Source: Sipunculus nudus (lineage: Eukaryota > Annelida > Sipuncula > Golfingiida > Sipunculidae). From it: a stretch of DNA of 64,000 nucleotides. A model generated the notes under the pieces. The model did not search any database, was not told the origin of the DNA, and saw only the letters and a list, made by a program, of their open reading frames with translations. This document shows, one piece after another, positions 22,186 to 34,715 of this stretch. Positions within the stretch are counted from its first letter, which is position 1. Each line of letters begins with the position of its first letter. The position numbers and the translations under genes are program-made. Location: the NCBI GenBank assembly GCA_026874595.1, contig CM049313.1, positions 61,490,659 through 61,554,658 of the forward strand, in the 5' to 3' direction.

Positions 22186-23180
22186 TTATCAATATCAGGA
22201 AGTGAAACCGCGCAAAGACGGCGAAGTTTATACCAGTGGCGCCCCGTGTCTACTTTACAAAATCAAGCTAACCAAGAATTTTGAACATGCAAATTTTAGA
22301 CCAATGCAACAAACCACTCCAGAAATGCGGTTTTATGCAGAGAGGGACGCACGGATGAACGCCATTCAAAGGTCGGAGGCCACATCAAAAGGATGGGGAA
22401 CCGGTTCCAATCATCACCTATATTGATACTAAATTTCAGAAAATTCTATTCAGTGGTTCGATGTAGTCCGTTCCACCGCCCCTGTCCACTTGATTTTCGC
22501 GATTATCTCCATAAAAAGACAAACTTGTCAAACAAAACTTGCACCAACTGCAGAAAAAGGAAAATGAGTATTTATTTTTATAGTAGGCCTAGTTCGATGT
22601 CGGCAGTGGCTGTGGCTGAAGAACCCAGCTGTAAATATATAGTATCCCGCAAAAAGTCCCTTTCGACAGTAACATTTAGTAACTTAAGAGAAGAAGGGCT
22701 GTTCATGTATAGGCCTACATTAGGCGAAATACCCTTTCGACGGAAACATTTAGTAGGCCTAACTGTAGATAAGAAATTAGGATGTCTCACAGGCTGTACA
22801 TGTATACATGACACGATAAGACACTAACGACAAGTAAAATGGTGAACTTCTAAAGGCCATGTATCACATGACATATATTATATACAGTAGTTGTACAACA
22901 TGTGCCTCTGACTCATGTAATACAATATCTTCACCATAATGACATACCCACTCAGAAATTAAGTATATTTGTCGACAAAACCGACAGAACATGATGTTCA
23001 CCACGTCTCATGCAGGAAGTGTCCGTAAACCACTGATGCCTGTAAACTTGTATTAATTTCTGTGGACAGCTTAAAGTGTGTCTGCGTGCGGAGTTAAAGA
23101 GCGAGCAATAGAGCAGAGATAAGACATGCGCATGCAGCTCCATCAAGTATTCCGATCGTGGGCCTGCATTCTGGTATTTT
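22186..23180. other. No convincing gene
   Basis: 22230-22440 has a degraded resemblance to the palindrome repeat family (AGTGGCGCCCCGTG, AAATTTTAGACC). The open frames at 22393 and 22578 have no recognisable domain. Confidence 0.4.
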
Positions 23181-23187
23181 TATTTAG

Positions 23188-23324
23188 GTGTGTATATAAG
23201 CAGTATTAACCTACAGATTGTGCACATATTAACGCTGGTATTCATCCTGAATGGATTCACTCGGATTCTCCTACCTTTATACCAAATTGCATGAAGGGTA
23301 CGTCCTAAAGGTTGCAGCGTGTAG
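23188..23324 (+). promoter_or_regulatory. Candidate TATA promoter and first exon
   Basis: GTGTATATAAGCAG at about 23190-23203 is a good TATA box. About 50 bp downstream an ATG at 23251 opens a 74-nt frame, MDSLGFSYLYTKLHEGYVLK and then VAAC, that ends at a strong donor AG|GTAAGT (23325). The phase (2) does not join in frame to the exon at 27291, so it could be a non-coding leader of that gene, a first exon of another gene, or chance. Confidence 0.3.
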
Positions 23325-24235
23325 GTAAGTGATGTTTATGAGGCCGAGCGAGCGTATGTGTCATCCTTGTAGGCTACTCAACTATTAAATCAGCAAATCA
23401 TTTCCTGTATACTAACAATCATGCTGTGCAGATTTGCACACGCATAATTAGCCGTTTCAAACTTCTACCACTAAACGGCGTGCATGTTGCCGAGGATCGC
23501 TTCAGTGTTAGAATGAGTATTTACCTTAATTAATTAAAGTTTTCTTATCAAGCTGTTACATTTAATGATGTCCTGAGTGGTTATTAACATGAAATGACCA
23601 GTAAGAGATCGTTACTTGCGAAAAACAGTGAAGAATTTAACCCTTGTTCATGACGCCGCTTCATGTCAGAGTTGGGCATGTCGGCATCAACAAGCTACAT
23701 TTCACTGATTAAAAGCAGCCAATCCCAGTCACACCCGAAGAAAAAGTATAAATAATCGTATTCTAGAAGTGTTGTCCTTCACACTAGTATATGTTAAAGG
23801 TTGCCCATTGTTGCTGTTTAATTGTTTTTGTGTGATTTATATGGCTTAACTAGGGTTTTGTAAATCCTAAAATGTGCAGGGTACCAGTCTAGTCCTGCCA
23901 TAGCTTTCTAGATTAAAGGGCTTTCAAGGTACATTTTCACATTTCATGTTCATTTAATTCATGCTTTTCAATGCCTAAAAAATACTTATGCATATAAACA
24001 AATCAGTGTATATATGTATTGGTATATTTATAGTATTTATATTCTTATATTATATTATATTATTTCTTTATTATATTATTATAAGATATTAATGTATAAT
24101 AATAATAATATAAATATATATAGGGCCTAATATATTAATATAAATATATAATAATATGTAACTATAATATAATCTTAAAAATTAAAGATAAAATACAATT
24201 TATATGTAAACCATATATCTGTAAATCATATATAC

Positions 24236-24238
<3 letters not shown>
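23325..24238. other. No gene seen
   Basis: Moderately AT-rich, with no open frame or repeat that I recognise. Confidence 0.45.

Positions 24239-24292
<54 letters not shown>
24239..24292. repeat. (TA)n microsatellite
   Basis: About 27 TA units. Confidence 0.95.
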
Positions 24293-24295
<3 letters not shown>

Positions 24296-24528
24296 GTATA
24301 CATAATAATTATATATACATGTATATATGTGCTTAAGGTAACACAAACTTCCGTGTGTGTTACGTGTGCCCGTGTAATTACACTTTGGAGATATACAACA
24401 GTAACATTCGTTTTTTATTTTAATATAACACATTCAGCATTATATTCGGGTGTATATAACCAATAATTATTTTTGTATTATTTTACTATTTGCTGAAACT
24501 ATAAGAATAGAAATGTCATAAAATTATT

Positions 24529-24530
<2 letters not shown>

Positions 24531-24611
<81 letters not shown>
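24531..24611. repeat. (TA)n microsatellite with one interruption
   Basis: About 38 TA units interrupted by CATATA. Confidence 0.95.
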
Positions 24612-24615
<4 letters not shown>

Positions 24616-24890
24616 CAAGACAAATGTAGTACAAAAATATTTGGTATTATTATTCCTAATATAAATAATTAGGCTTACATATCTGAAAGTTAGCTTTCAT
24701 CATCAGTGGTATATATGGTCATGCATAAAAATTGAATCAATGTATACTTTAATATGTTTTAAAACACATATAAACACATAAAACTGAACATAATGAAGTG
24801 AAGTCAGTCAAACAGCTGATATTTGAATAAAGAAAAGAAACGAAAGAATATAATTAAATAATTAACATTATAAAAATAATTAAATTATAA

Positions 24891-24895
<5 letters not shown>

Positions 24896-24943
<48 letters not shown>
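24896..24943. repeat. (TA)n microsatellite
   Basis: About 23 TA units. Confidence 0.95.
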
Positions 24944-24945
<2 letters not shown>

Positions 24946-25033
24946 AACGATGTCTATACCTTGGATGAGGTCGGATCACCAAACCGTGTAACAGCTTTTG
25001 CTTAAAATTTCTTTAAATGATGGTTATATACCG

Positions 25034-25038
25034 ATATA

Positions 25039-25096
<58 letters not shown>
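25034..25096. repeat. (TA)n microsatellite, left flank of the Tigger-like element
   Basis: Runs directly into the left terminal inverted repeat CAGTAGAACGCCTG. Confidence 0.95.
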
Positions 25097-25099
<3 letters not shown>

Positions 25100-26174
25100 T
25101 AGAACGCCTGCTAACGGCCACGCCTCAATAACGGTCAATACGTGTATAACGGTCAGATTTTCCGGTCCCGAATTTTCGACCGTTATATTTCATAATCATT
25201 TTGTTGTCAATTACGGTCACTCCTCTATTCCGTATTACGGCCAGGTCTCTCGGTCAGGCAGGACTGGAAACGCCTCAGTTACGGTCAGGGGCAGTGACTT
25301 CGTGACATGGGCTCAACAAATCGAGCAACCGCTTTTGACCTCAATATCATTACACAAGTTTTCACTATCACATATTCCTGTCTATTAATGAGTGCTTGGA
25401 TAAAGGTAACCACTCGACCGTGACTGAGTTGTTTGACACGTAGCCAGCGTCGCACTACCCCACTCAGCCCCATCAGTATGCACAACAGTAAGGCATATGT
25501 TCTCACCTGCGTGGATGTTTTGGAATTAGTCGTGCGAGCCGGATCTTTATCAGGGTGTTTGTCATTTAATTGACGAATGACAACCAGCGGGTCCCGATGA
25601 TTATGTCATCAGAAAGACGTTAGGCAAACTGTGGATCTTTTAGCTATCTTTATTGTCCTTGTGAACACGTACATCAAACGAAAACAGTGCGGCAAATATC
25701 GCACATTTTACACATACATGAATAATTATGATTGCAAAATAAGCATTTTTACATGTATAAAATGTTACGCATACTCTGTCCCAATCACTTTGGCCATAAA
25801 GGCGACCAAGAAAAGACATGAACTTGCTCTCAATGAAAAGGTAGATCTGATCAGGAAGAGTGAGGGAAAGGCAGCCGACACAAGCAAAAATCTATGGTGT
25901 CGGCCAAACTCAAGTTCAAAACATATTTGTATATATTGTTTGTAATTGTTATAAATAAGGTAAACGTGTTTGTAAATATTTTATTTTTTTATTGATAATA
26001 GTAATTATACTAATACTCTGTATACACGTTTATTTTGTTGATTGTAATAAAGATTGGAACTTGGTTTCGTGTTACATTTTAACCCCCTATCCTGGTCAAT
26101 TCCTGTATAACGGTCACTCCTGTATTAAGGCCACTTTCATCCAGTCCCGACGTTGACCGTAATACAGGCGTTCT

Positions 26175-26178
<4 letters not shown>
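25097..26178 (+). mobile_element. Tigger/pogo-like element (Tc1/mariner superfamily), internally deleted
   Basis: The left end is CAGTAGAACGCCTG, followed by repeats of ATAACGGTCA. The right end is CAGGCGTTCTAC, preceded by ACCGTAATA and CTGTATAACGGTCA, so the termini are inverted repeats. The element lies inside a (TA)n tract, as expected for a TA target. It contains only the start of a transposase frame and is too short to be autonomous. Confidence 0.8.
25786..25905 (+). pseudogene. N-terminal fragment of Tigger/CENP-B-type transposase
   Basis: The frame reads LAIKATKKRHELALNEKVDL, then IRKSEGKAADTSKN. This is the first helix-turn-helix region of pogo/Tigger transposases (family pattern: basic residues, L-hydrophobic-EK-hydrophobic-hydrophobic-x-S-E-x-G). 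After SEGKA the match ends abruptly, and a 3' UTR-like sequence follows. The catalytic DDE domain is missing, consistent with internal deletion. Confidence 0.7.

Positions 26179-26237
<59 letters not shown>
26179..26237. repeat. (TA)n microsatellite, right flank of the Tigger-like element
   Basis: About 29 TA units directly after GTTCTACAA. Confidence 0.95.
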
Positions 26238-26239
<2 letters not shown>

Positions 26240-27290
26240 CGATAAACATACATATAAATTTTATATATATATACATTTATTCATATATCAGTATATAAAT
26301 ATCTTATATAATTTAAAATTATGGGAGGAGCTACTATGGGGGGGGGGGGGGCGCAATTGAGCGATAATGGGGAAATGGCTATAGAGTGTACGACCGTCCG
26401 AATAAGGAGAGGGTGAAAGACAAAGATCAGGTGCAAATCTGTGACCTAGGAATAATAGTGTGCCAAAGGTTCAGCATTTTGGAGATCTACCGCAAACAGA
26501 AGATGAGAGAAGAAAGAAAAAAAGGTAAATTAAAAAAAAAAGAAATTGATGGTTTTGCACTTGAGGGCACATAAGTAGCTCCACCCATAAAACGATTTCA
26601 CCCACATATGGATACAGAAATAAACTCATCCTCCCCTATAAGCCTCCCCTTTCTATGTATGGGATTCGAAGGCTTAGCAGTTCCCATATCCAACCAATAA
26701 ACGGAATTACATTACCGAAGCTCTTGCTACCGGATAGAATTTACTTACCTAACTTTGACTCGCACAGTACAAACCCACAATATGATTACCGAGCTGAACA
26801 ACAGCTGTTGAATCTGGCAGTGCAGGATGGTTTAAAAAGTCGTCCTGCCCATGATTGGTGGATGGACCTTTGGTGGTTACGTCATCATTAATAACCTTGG
26901 TCTGATCGAAGACCGTCGACAAAGGGAACATTTTAGATCAAGGATTTGTTTTATATCAGATTAACAGAGATGCACGTTTTATTCTGGTTATCACCATATG
27001 CATTGATAAATGATATGTTTTTATTCAAACCATATATTTCATAGTACCAGATATCCCCGGAAGATATCAGCTTCGAGCTGCAATTATTGTAATGGAACAA
27101 ATGTACAAGCTGGCAGAAAACAATATTTCCATCCATATATGGATGCAAGTTAGCTGAAACCTATAAACAACATTTCCTTGAATTAGAACCCATCTAATTT
27201 ATCTATTAAACATCAATAAATTCACCCTTTAGCGGTGCCTTAAATACGAAGAACTTTCAAACGCCTATAGCCAGGTGTATGTATTAATAC
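26238..27290. other. Upstream region of the + strand membrane protein gene
   Basis: Contains a G-run at 26340-26352 and short open frames without motifs. I see no convincing TATA box just before 27291. Confidence 0.4.
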
Positions 27291-27371
27291 ATGTGCATGG
27301 TGAGATCGATACCACGTGTGACAGTCAGTGATCGGGACAATGTCGTGGGGATGTTGACATCTGGGAGGCAG
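27291..27371 (+). CDS. Single-pass membrane protein, exon 1
   Basis: The ATG at 27291 has an in-frame TAA two codons upstream. A second ATG lies at 27297. The frame MVRSIPRVTVSDRDNVVGML runs to CAG|GTAAGT, a strong donor, at 27371/27372. It ends in phase 0 and joins exon 2 as SGRQ-FGQDE. No signal peptide is visible, which fits a protein whose N-terminal part stays in the cytosol. An upstream non-coding exon is possible. Confidence 0.6.
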
Positions 27372-27720
27372 GTAAGTAATCAATACTGCCGCGCTGTTGC
27401 ATGTCGTTCTGTAAACACCGCTCCATGGCGATCAGTAGTGCACGTGGGAACTGAGGCGAAACGGACCAACGTTCATTTCAGGGAACTGTGCATTTGGGGA
27501 AAAACATGGGCAGATTCAAGGGGTATTTGCTTCAATCTCCTGAACATGTGCCCCTACGGCCAAAATATCCCAACACAAAACATAACGACAAGGTATGTGC
27601 AAGCTATTATTATTCACACTGTCGTTATAGACTTGGACGTTTCAGAGAGAGTGAATGAGAGAGAGAGGGCTTCAGAGGTTGAGCTTAACAATTTGGACTT
27701 AAATGCAATATCATTGTATA

Positions 27721-27736
27721 CACAGACACACACACA

Positions 27737-27806
<70 letters not shown>
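27721..27806. repeat. (CA)n(TA)n compound microsatellite
   Basis: About 20 CA units followed by about 18 TA units. The open frame that runs into it is an artefact beyond the exon 1 donor. Confidence 0.95.
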
Positions 27807-27809
<3 letters not shown>

Positions 27810-28673
27810 CAATTATAGGGTGTACTAGATGTTTAACACGCTTAAGTAGTACACATGTAACATTATGATTTTGCGATAAATAATACTTATTATAAAAGAT
27901 TTCATCTGAGAGAATTCGCGCTTATTCATTTGAAGTAATTCCTAAACATATAGTATGCACTTGTATTAACAGAGAGTCTCGAGATCGGGTTTCAAGACAA
28001 GGCTAGCGTGTGAAGCAATTGTACCTAGCTGGTGTGTCCATAGAAACAACACGACTGAGTAATAAATACCCACAGACAGAATTAACATTGGCACAACATG
28101 TCACATCATGAACGTGTTGTCGTCTGACACATAATACGTAGAAAAGCCATTGCCTTTATGCATTTAAAGTTACAGACCATTTATGTTGTCGTCATATATG
28201 GAGTACAGTATACTAGAATGGACTCAAATATTGCACCAATGAAAGGGTGCCTTGAAGAAATCGAGGAAATTAAAATGTTTGACAGAAAGTTGTGCATTTT
28301 GGACGATTTTAATCTTATATATACAGAAATCTGCTAGCTTATGACACAAAATTTATTGAGAAAATGAACACAGTGTTCAACCGAAAACATAATGAAAAGG
28401 AAACTACTGCATTCGTTTGATAAATGAGAAATATTTTTTTTTGCGGTAAATCATAGACAAATGCCGTAAAAGATGGGAGACAACAATATTTTCCGGATGT
28501 TTTGATTGGATATTAAATAATTGATGGAAGAATCACATCCCCATATCGATATATTTCAGATATGATGAATCTAATACACATAAGGTCCTTTTACAATAAC
28601 TGTCTTTACAGGATAACTATGTAATCAGCTTATTTCTTATAGCTTATAACCTCCAAACTGATATTATTATCAT

Positions 28674-28695
28674 AATAATAATAATAATAATAATA

Positions 28696-28736
<41 letters not shown>
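28674..28736. repeat. (ATA)n(TTA)n inverted trinucleotide tract
   Basis: About nine ATA units run straight into about ten TTA/ATT units, forming a near-perfect palindrome of about 60 bp beside the intron 1 acceptor. Confidence 0.95.
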
Positions 28737-28787
28737 CCTTGTTTTTATGAATAAATCATTATTGAATGCCTATTTGTTTGTTTGTAG

Positions 28788-30941
28788 TTTGGACAGGATG
28801 AACATAATGGCCGCCGTCATTTGACGTTTGTGTTGAACCCCGTGTTCTCGGGATTAGTGGACGAGGAAGAGACGGGCGGCTTCACCACACACGAAAATAA
28901 ACTTCAAAGCTTCGGTCATAGTCAGGTCCTCCCGGCTCAACGACCTGATCTCACCCAGCCCAGTTTTATAACCCGTCCCCTCAAAAGTGGAATCACAGTT
29001 CCTGGCGTTTCTCTTCATTCTAAGAACGACACTTCACGGTTTACTTCGATACCGCTACCGCCTGACGGTGTATCTTGTAGTCAGAAAGTGCGCTTTTTAC
29101 AAGCGAGGCGGTCAACCAAAGTCATGACAGATGACAAAATTGACATTCAGAGTAATAACACAACATCACTGCCCCAAGAGATGGCAACAGAAGAGTTCAA
29201 TATTACCAAAGGGGAAGAAAATGCACTTTTGGCCGCGGATAGCAAATCTAATCCTAGAAAATTCCAGGCCACGTTACAAGAAAATTATACCAATGCAAAT
29301 TCCCTCGATAGCGTTGGAAAACCTAGTGTCTCGGAACAGGAAGTTGTTACGTCGTCTGCTGATTCTAATCACATAACACAAGTGAACAATATATCTCAGT
29401 TGCTAGGGAATGAAATATTTCCAGCAAAATATGACGGTTATCCAGTCATCAGCAATAAGCCTTGGACGAATGGAAATCGTGTTTCTGTTTACAGCGGAGA
29501 TAGTACAAGCATTAATTTCTCAATCAGCCAAGAGGTGGAGGCACTGGTGCACAGCAGTGACGAGGGGGAAGGAATGACTGTGATAAAAGACAAGTCTATT
29601 GGAGCAAACGAAAACGAGAAGGAAAATTCTCATATAGGTTGTGCTAAGAAGAAAAAAGAGACAGAGGACACAACCACTGAAATAGATACTACACCAAACG
29701 ATAACTTAATTCTGGCCTTTGACAATGACAGCACTGGTAGTAGCGGTCAAAAGTTAAACATCAGCGATCTTATTACACAAGAACTAAAGATTAAAGAAAT
29801 GGTTGAACTGAATTCAAGCGAAGGTGAATCAAAAGACTTAATTATTGTAAACCATACTCATGAAACAGGTCCTTTCTCCATTTCTTCAGGAAAATCCAAA
29901 GAGAGCGAAGGAAATGACGTCACTTCTCTCGGCGAGACAACGAAAAATGGCGGCATCAAAGACATCATGGACAAATCTAAGCACACGTCCATGCAAGTAG
30001 AATCTCAACAAGACCAGACAATAAAGCATACGGACATTTCTGGTCAAACAAGCATTCCAAATAGTTCAACAAACCAAAGGGGGAAGTATGAAACAAGCAG
30101 CCCAGGCACAGGAAGTGGCACAAGACTAGAACCTAAAAGAGAGATCAAGAAGGATTCTGTTACGACAAACACGTTTTCGGAAGACCAACATGTAGTTTAC
30201 TCTTCAGAGGTTCCTATGTCCCAGGAAGCTATAAAATTCACGATAGAAGAGGTCAGAACCGCAGACGATAACACTCCAAGGGAAGGGTCAGTTTCATCTC
30301 CAAATGACACACAGGCAAAATCAGACGTTAATGGTTCCCTGAGTGCACATGCGCATACAGGACATGTCAAAGGTGAATGTTCCCCGTTAGACGATGGTCC
30401 TAGCAGGTCTACATCAGAAAACACTGTAGATCGATCAGGCAACTATGTTATCACTGCGTCATCCATAAAAACTGATGAAATACATGTGATACAGGATACA
30501 AAACAAGGTACACAAGTTGTGAACACAAACAGTGTGATAGTTCCCGAGGAATCCAACAGAGACAACAATGACATCGTACCCATGGAATCATGCGACTCTA
30601 ATAAAACTGAAGAACCCCAATTAAACAGTGCCGTCGATAGAGAGCTCGTGTCTTACAGAACAAGTCAAATGTCAGACACATCCAATTTCATCGACAAACC
30701 CTTCATGGCGGCACAACCACGGGTTACTTCCGCTACCGATAATAATCTACAACTGGGCGACATCTACCGGGGAAGAATCGCAAACAAGCACGCCGTGGCG
30801 AAAGTGAACCCGGTGTTTGTAGATGACGAATCGGTCATGATCGTCTATGACACGCCTGTTAATGTGCAAGCCGCACACGACGAGGGTCACATGAAGAAAA
30901 CGCTACAGACAGCCGAGCCGGAGTCAGAAGCCAGTGAAAAG
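28788..30941 (+). CDS. Single-pass membrane protein, exon 2 (main disordered domain)
   Basis: A 718-codon exon between TTTGTTTGTAG| and AAG|GTAAGT. Residues 28-745 of the joined protein are hydrophilic and rich in Ser, Thr, Asn, Glu and Lys, with almost no Cys and no detectable fold, so probably intrinsically disordered. Near the start is LNPVFSGLVDEEETGG and near the end VNPVFVDDESVMIVYDTP, a repeated NPVF-plus-acidic motif that fits the NPxF class of endocytic signals. Many S/T-rich acidic stretches could be phosphorylated. I do not recognise the family. GC content and codon use are clearly higher and more even than in the surrounding repeats, and an uninterrupted 2.1-kb frame in this AT-rich window is strong evidence for a real gene. 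The last exon adds the membrane anchor. Confidence 0.85.
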
Positions 30942-31989
30942 GTAAGTTTTTTATTTCACATCTCCAGGTGTAAATGATAATCTTAAAATGCACGGGAAAA
31001 TGACTAAAAGCATACCGGCTAAAGGACACCCAAGCGGCCGTCCGATCGATGTCCGCAGAAATACTTTGAAATTGCAAATATGGTCTTTTTCCGGTACGCA
31101 TAATATCACTTACATGTTCTTATTATTTAGGCATATATCGCCATGACCATAAGACCTTGGCTAGTTTTACTCAATCTACCTAATTTTTCAGCTGGATCAT
31201 TTCAAGGTATTTATACTTTTATCATTAGCATTGCCCAAAAAACGACAGAGTTCCCCGATTTACTAATGAGCCGAGCTTTCAGAAACACTACATATTCATT
31301 CTGAATTCGGGCCACTTTATTCTAACATAGGCCCAGGAGCGAGGATAATGGCGTATGTTTACACATCCGGACGATAAAAGTCACGGGTCAAATCCTTTCG
31401 CCTGGACCAGAGGCTCAGCTGGGCTTTAGATCACAGACGATCAAAGATATTTGTAATGCACCTGCATGGTGACTTTCGCGTTCAGTCATTGCTCAAAATG
31501 ATTTACTCACAATAACACACCCGGACGTTCACTGTCACAGGTCATGACCTCTCGCCTGGGCCGGGAGCCAATCCCCGGTACTGTAACATTTGCATCGCGC
31601 AAATGAGTCCCATCTACCAATCATAAGGCGCATATGATATCATACATATTTATCACGTTTACTTACGAACGCGTGTGAGTTTTAACAGAACTTGAGCGGG
31701 ATGCCAGAAATAAATTTATAACGTAAGCGATTCTTTTAATATCATGGAAAGAGTGAGTAATTAAGAAATTTTACGGACCAAGTGTAAAAATACGTTGAGA
31801 TGCCTACGAGTATGTCCAGCCGCTGTCGATAAATGTTAGAATACAAGTCTCACAAGTAATGACGATAATGTTAAAGTTAATAAAAGCCTCATATTTTGAT
31901 AAAAATAAAACACAAAAACAGGTTGCAATAAATTTTATTCACATATAACATATATGTTAGATGAAATATCAGAAAAAACACCGGCTTTC

Positions 31990-32110
31990 ATGGTTGTTTT
32001 AGTCCTATAGTTGGTCTCAACTGGACCTTGGCCCCGAGTCCCTCTGGGGCGGACACCGCTGTAACGGACAAATCTTCCAGTCCCGTGACTGTCCGCCCCA
32101 AACGGGTAAC
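31990..32110. repeat. Tigger-like terminal fragment
   Basis: GTAACGGACAAATCTTCCAG and CCCGTGACTGTCCG resemble the terminal repeats of the 25.1-kb Tigger-like element (ATAACGGTCAGATTTTCCGG, CCCGAATTTTCGACCG). Only a short piece is left. Confidence 0.4.
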
Positions 32111-32226
32111 AATGTAGTCCTATTCCTGGCTGATTTTGCACACTAATTTAACATTGTCCTATTCCTTCTTGATTTTGCTCACTAATTTAACATACAGTCC
32201 TATTCCTTCTTGATTTTGCCCACTTG
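32108..32226. repeat. Three tandem ~41-bp units
   Basis: The phrase GTCCTATTCCTTCTTGATTT recurs three times (first copy with GGCTGATTT), each followed by TGCNCACTAATTTAACA. Confidence 0.8.
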
Positions 32227-33348
32227 TTAAGTTAAACCTTTGCCTTATTAGCTTAGAATTACGCTTTGTATAGGGTCCTGTATATTCAGATATGGTTGGC
32301 TGATGGTCTGAAAATGGGTGAATTACAGAATTCACGGTTTCTGTGCATGAGACTGGAATTGTCCTGGGCGCAATTTAAGGTATTAAGATACCTAGGTCAA
32401 TCACTTTTGGCCGAATAATATTTATTATTGCACCTTGGAAGTAACCTGATAACCATCCAGGACGTTCAGAACTAAGGTCCAATGTTCAAAACACAAATTA
32501 AACATGAAGTTCAAATCACTTTGGAAATTAAGCTGCCTGGGGAGCAAGTATCCGCAAAAGTATCAAATCACATTGGCTGCGCTGGTCCGTTCTTGAGTTG
32601 TGTTGCGCACGCGACGCAATTCCTGTTTTTACATAATGTATTGGCATACAGTGGATGGCCTTTCTGGATGTCGTCAAGTCATTTTTTAGGAATTTCACTT
32701 TAGCCAAATATACACTAGAAAATGGGGCGCCTACTAGACCGGTTCAGAAAAATCTGGAGCAGGCTACATTTTTGCTTGCGTTCACAATGTGCTTGACCAA
32801 GTGAACAAGTAGAGCGCGCTACCCTGTCCGGTTAGGCCGGTTTGCACTTGGCCCAGCCTAGAATCTGCATTGCATTTACACACAGATAAATACTGCATTC
32901 CTGTACGATCTAGATTGGATTCCCCCTTGGGCGGATGGTTAAATCCCAGTCACATGACAGCCGAGTCTTGCTGGAGCGCACTTTATAGATAGCGCGCTCC
33001 ACTTCTGTTTACACACGTTCGAAGCATAAATGTAGAATGTGGAACTGACTTAAACCGGTCCAGACCGAAATTCCTCGAAATCTGGCGCTTTTGGAGGACT
33101 TGGCGCGTGCTAAACGATGCAGAGCGCTCGGGGGAACGTGTGCAAATAGGGTTAATATTTCACATTGAAACAGTGTTTACGTCTCAGGAGATTATCAAAA
33201 GAAAGCAGCGTTGATTGTAAAAGCTATTCTAATGAGGTGGGTATACAGGAAGACGGAATGTTTGACTGGTGTGTAAGCTTTGAGAAGATGATGTGAAGAT
33301 ATCTAACGCTCGTTAAGGGGGTCAAGTTGGAAGTGATGGTAAAACAAG
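32227..33348. other. No gene seen in this part of intron 2
   Basis: Includes a GC-richer patch at 32570-33130 with AGCGCGCT motifs but no open frame with recognisable features. Confidence 0.45.
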
Positions 33349-33905
33349 GGAACCATGGGTCACGGCGCTCAGCTGATTGTGACAGTTATAACTGCATCAC
33401 TATAGATTTTTTTTAAGTTCCAATAAAAATACTATCGGGGGGGGGGGGGGGAGAGTAACAACACCTTTGGATATAAAAACAGAATACGGAATTAAATTCA
33501 ATGGTGCTTTCAGGGACTGGTGGGAGGTACAGCACCTCTGCATATACGTAATTATGCATATGAAATTATAATTAAATATTTAAAAACAGGCAGAGAGATG
33601 GAAAAAAAGCAAATAACTTTAATTTCCATTCTATAGAGATAGGAAAATAAAGAACAAATATTTGCATAAGATCCTATTTTTTTCTTTAATTAGGTCATTT
33701 TTTAGTTTATAAATTTTACTATATATTTTCAGTATATCATATATATCTGAATATTTAAATTGATTCACAAATCTAAATTGCATCAACATTTATACTTAAT
33801 TTAGTCAGGTAACATCACATTTAGCACACAGATATATTTCTTTTTTTTTTATTAAATATATTTTTTAAATTTGCAAAGCAATAAATATATGAAAATAACA
33901 CTCCA
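33349..33905 (-). mobile_element. Helentron-like copy, internally deleted and truncated
   Basis: Starts with the shared end AACCATGGGTCACGGCGCTC and TCAGCTGA, then after about 90 bp jumps to sequence matching 18625-19080 of the 5.4-kb copy (AACACCTTTGGATATAAAAA). A G-run at 33437 marks the junction. The opposite terminus with CAGCTGAGCTAA is missing. Confidence 0.65.
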
Positions 33906-34419
33906 GAATTCACCAAAAATGCGCCTTTATTTATCCATGATTTTTTTCATATATTATCAAATTGCGCCTACTGATTGGTTAAATCTATATATTAATAGCG
34001 TAAGGCGATTTTTGTAATTTTCCGTATCTCCTCTGATACCGCCGTACGGATTGCCGTGATTTTTTACATACATATGCTCCGGGATTGTCCGAAGAGATTC
34101 CACCCAATTCTATTTGCAATATTTGCGTATTGCGTGCATAATTAATAATTTTAATATTTGCTCCCCCGCGGGCGCCTCTTTTCTTTGTGTCTTCGGGCCA
34201 GGTAACACAATGGCCATAGAGTGTGTCATGGCGGGACAGAGTTATACTCCGGGGGCCCTATCTGGGGTTTTCTTACATTTTGCGGTGACCGGCCCGATAT
34301 AATCCTCATCGACGATCCCTTCTCAAAAGGGGGATCTTTGAAAGAATTGTTTTGCAGGAGCCCTCTTCGTGACCTGATATGCTTGAGTGCACATCTACCG
34401 GGTCACAGAAATCGTAATG

Positions 34420-34715
34420 GATAAGCTGAATAAAGGAATGGTTCACAGGCACTTTATATTTCAAAAACCTGTGAGGCCGGGCGATATATTTTACCTTTGT
34501 TTTGTATGTTTCGATAAAAATTTCATATGATCAGGGAAAAAATGAAAATAACAGAATTTTTTGCTAAATACACAAAAGAAATTCATGAAAAAGGAAATCT
34601 GATCAAAATGGTATTCTTGAAAGATAAAAGCAATATTATTTTTTTATGGAAGGGGGGGGGGGGGGAATGCGGTGCCTGACAGCCATACCTTTTATTTTTG
34701 TTTTGGTCTTATACA
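34420..34715. mobile_element. MITE, ~300 bp, diverged copy
   Basis: The left end has AAAGGAATGGTTCACAGGCAC. The right end has GGTGCCTGACAGCCATACCT, then TTTGTTTTGGTCTTATACAG. Both correspond to the inverted ends of the element at 42150-42507. A G-run lies at 34651-34664. Confidence 0.55.

Larger units (their letters stand above)
27372..28787 (+). other. Intron 1 of the membrane protein gene
   Basis: GTAAGT donor to TTTGTTTGTAG acceptor. Holds a (CA)n(TA)n tract at 27721-27806 and a (ATA)n(TTA)n inverted tract at 28674-28736, only about 50 bp before the acceptor. No other feature seen. Confidence 0.6.

Noticed and set aside
24630-24760. Possible third hammerhead at CTGATGATGAAAGC (- strand, near 24705)
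   Set aside because: CTGATGA and GAAA are present but without room for stem II between them, and no stem I partners are seen.
26655-26931. Overlapping frames on both strands near 26.7-26.9 kb
   Set aside because: No splice sites, motifs or similarity recognised.
29131-30442. Frames inside the 28788-30941 exon (one on the same strand, one antisense)
   Set aside because: Shadow frames of the long exon, with no features of their own.
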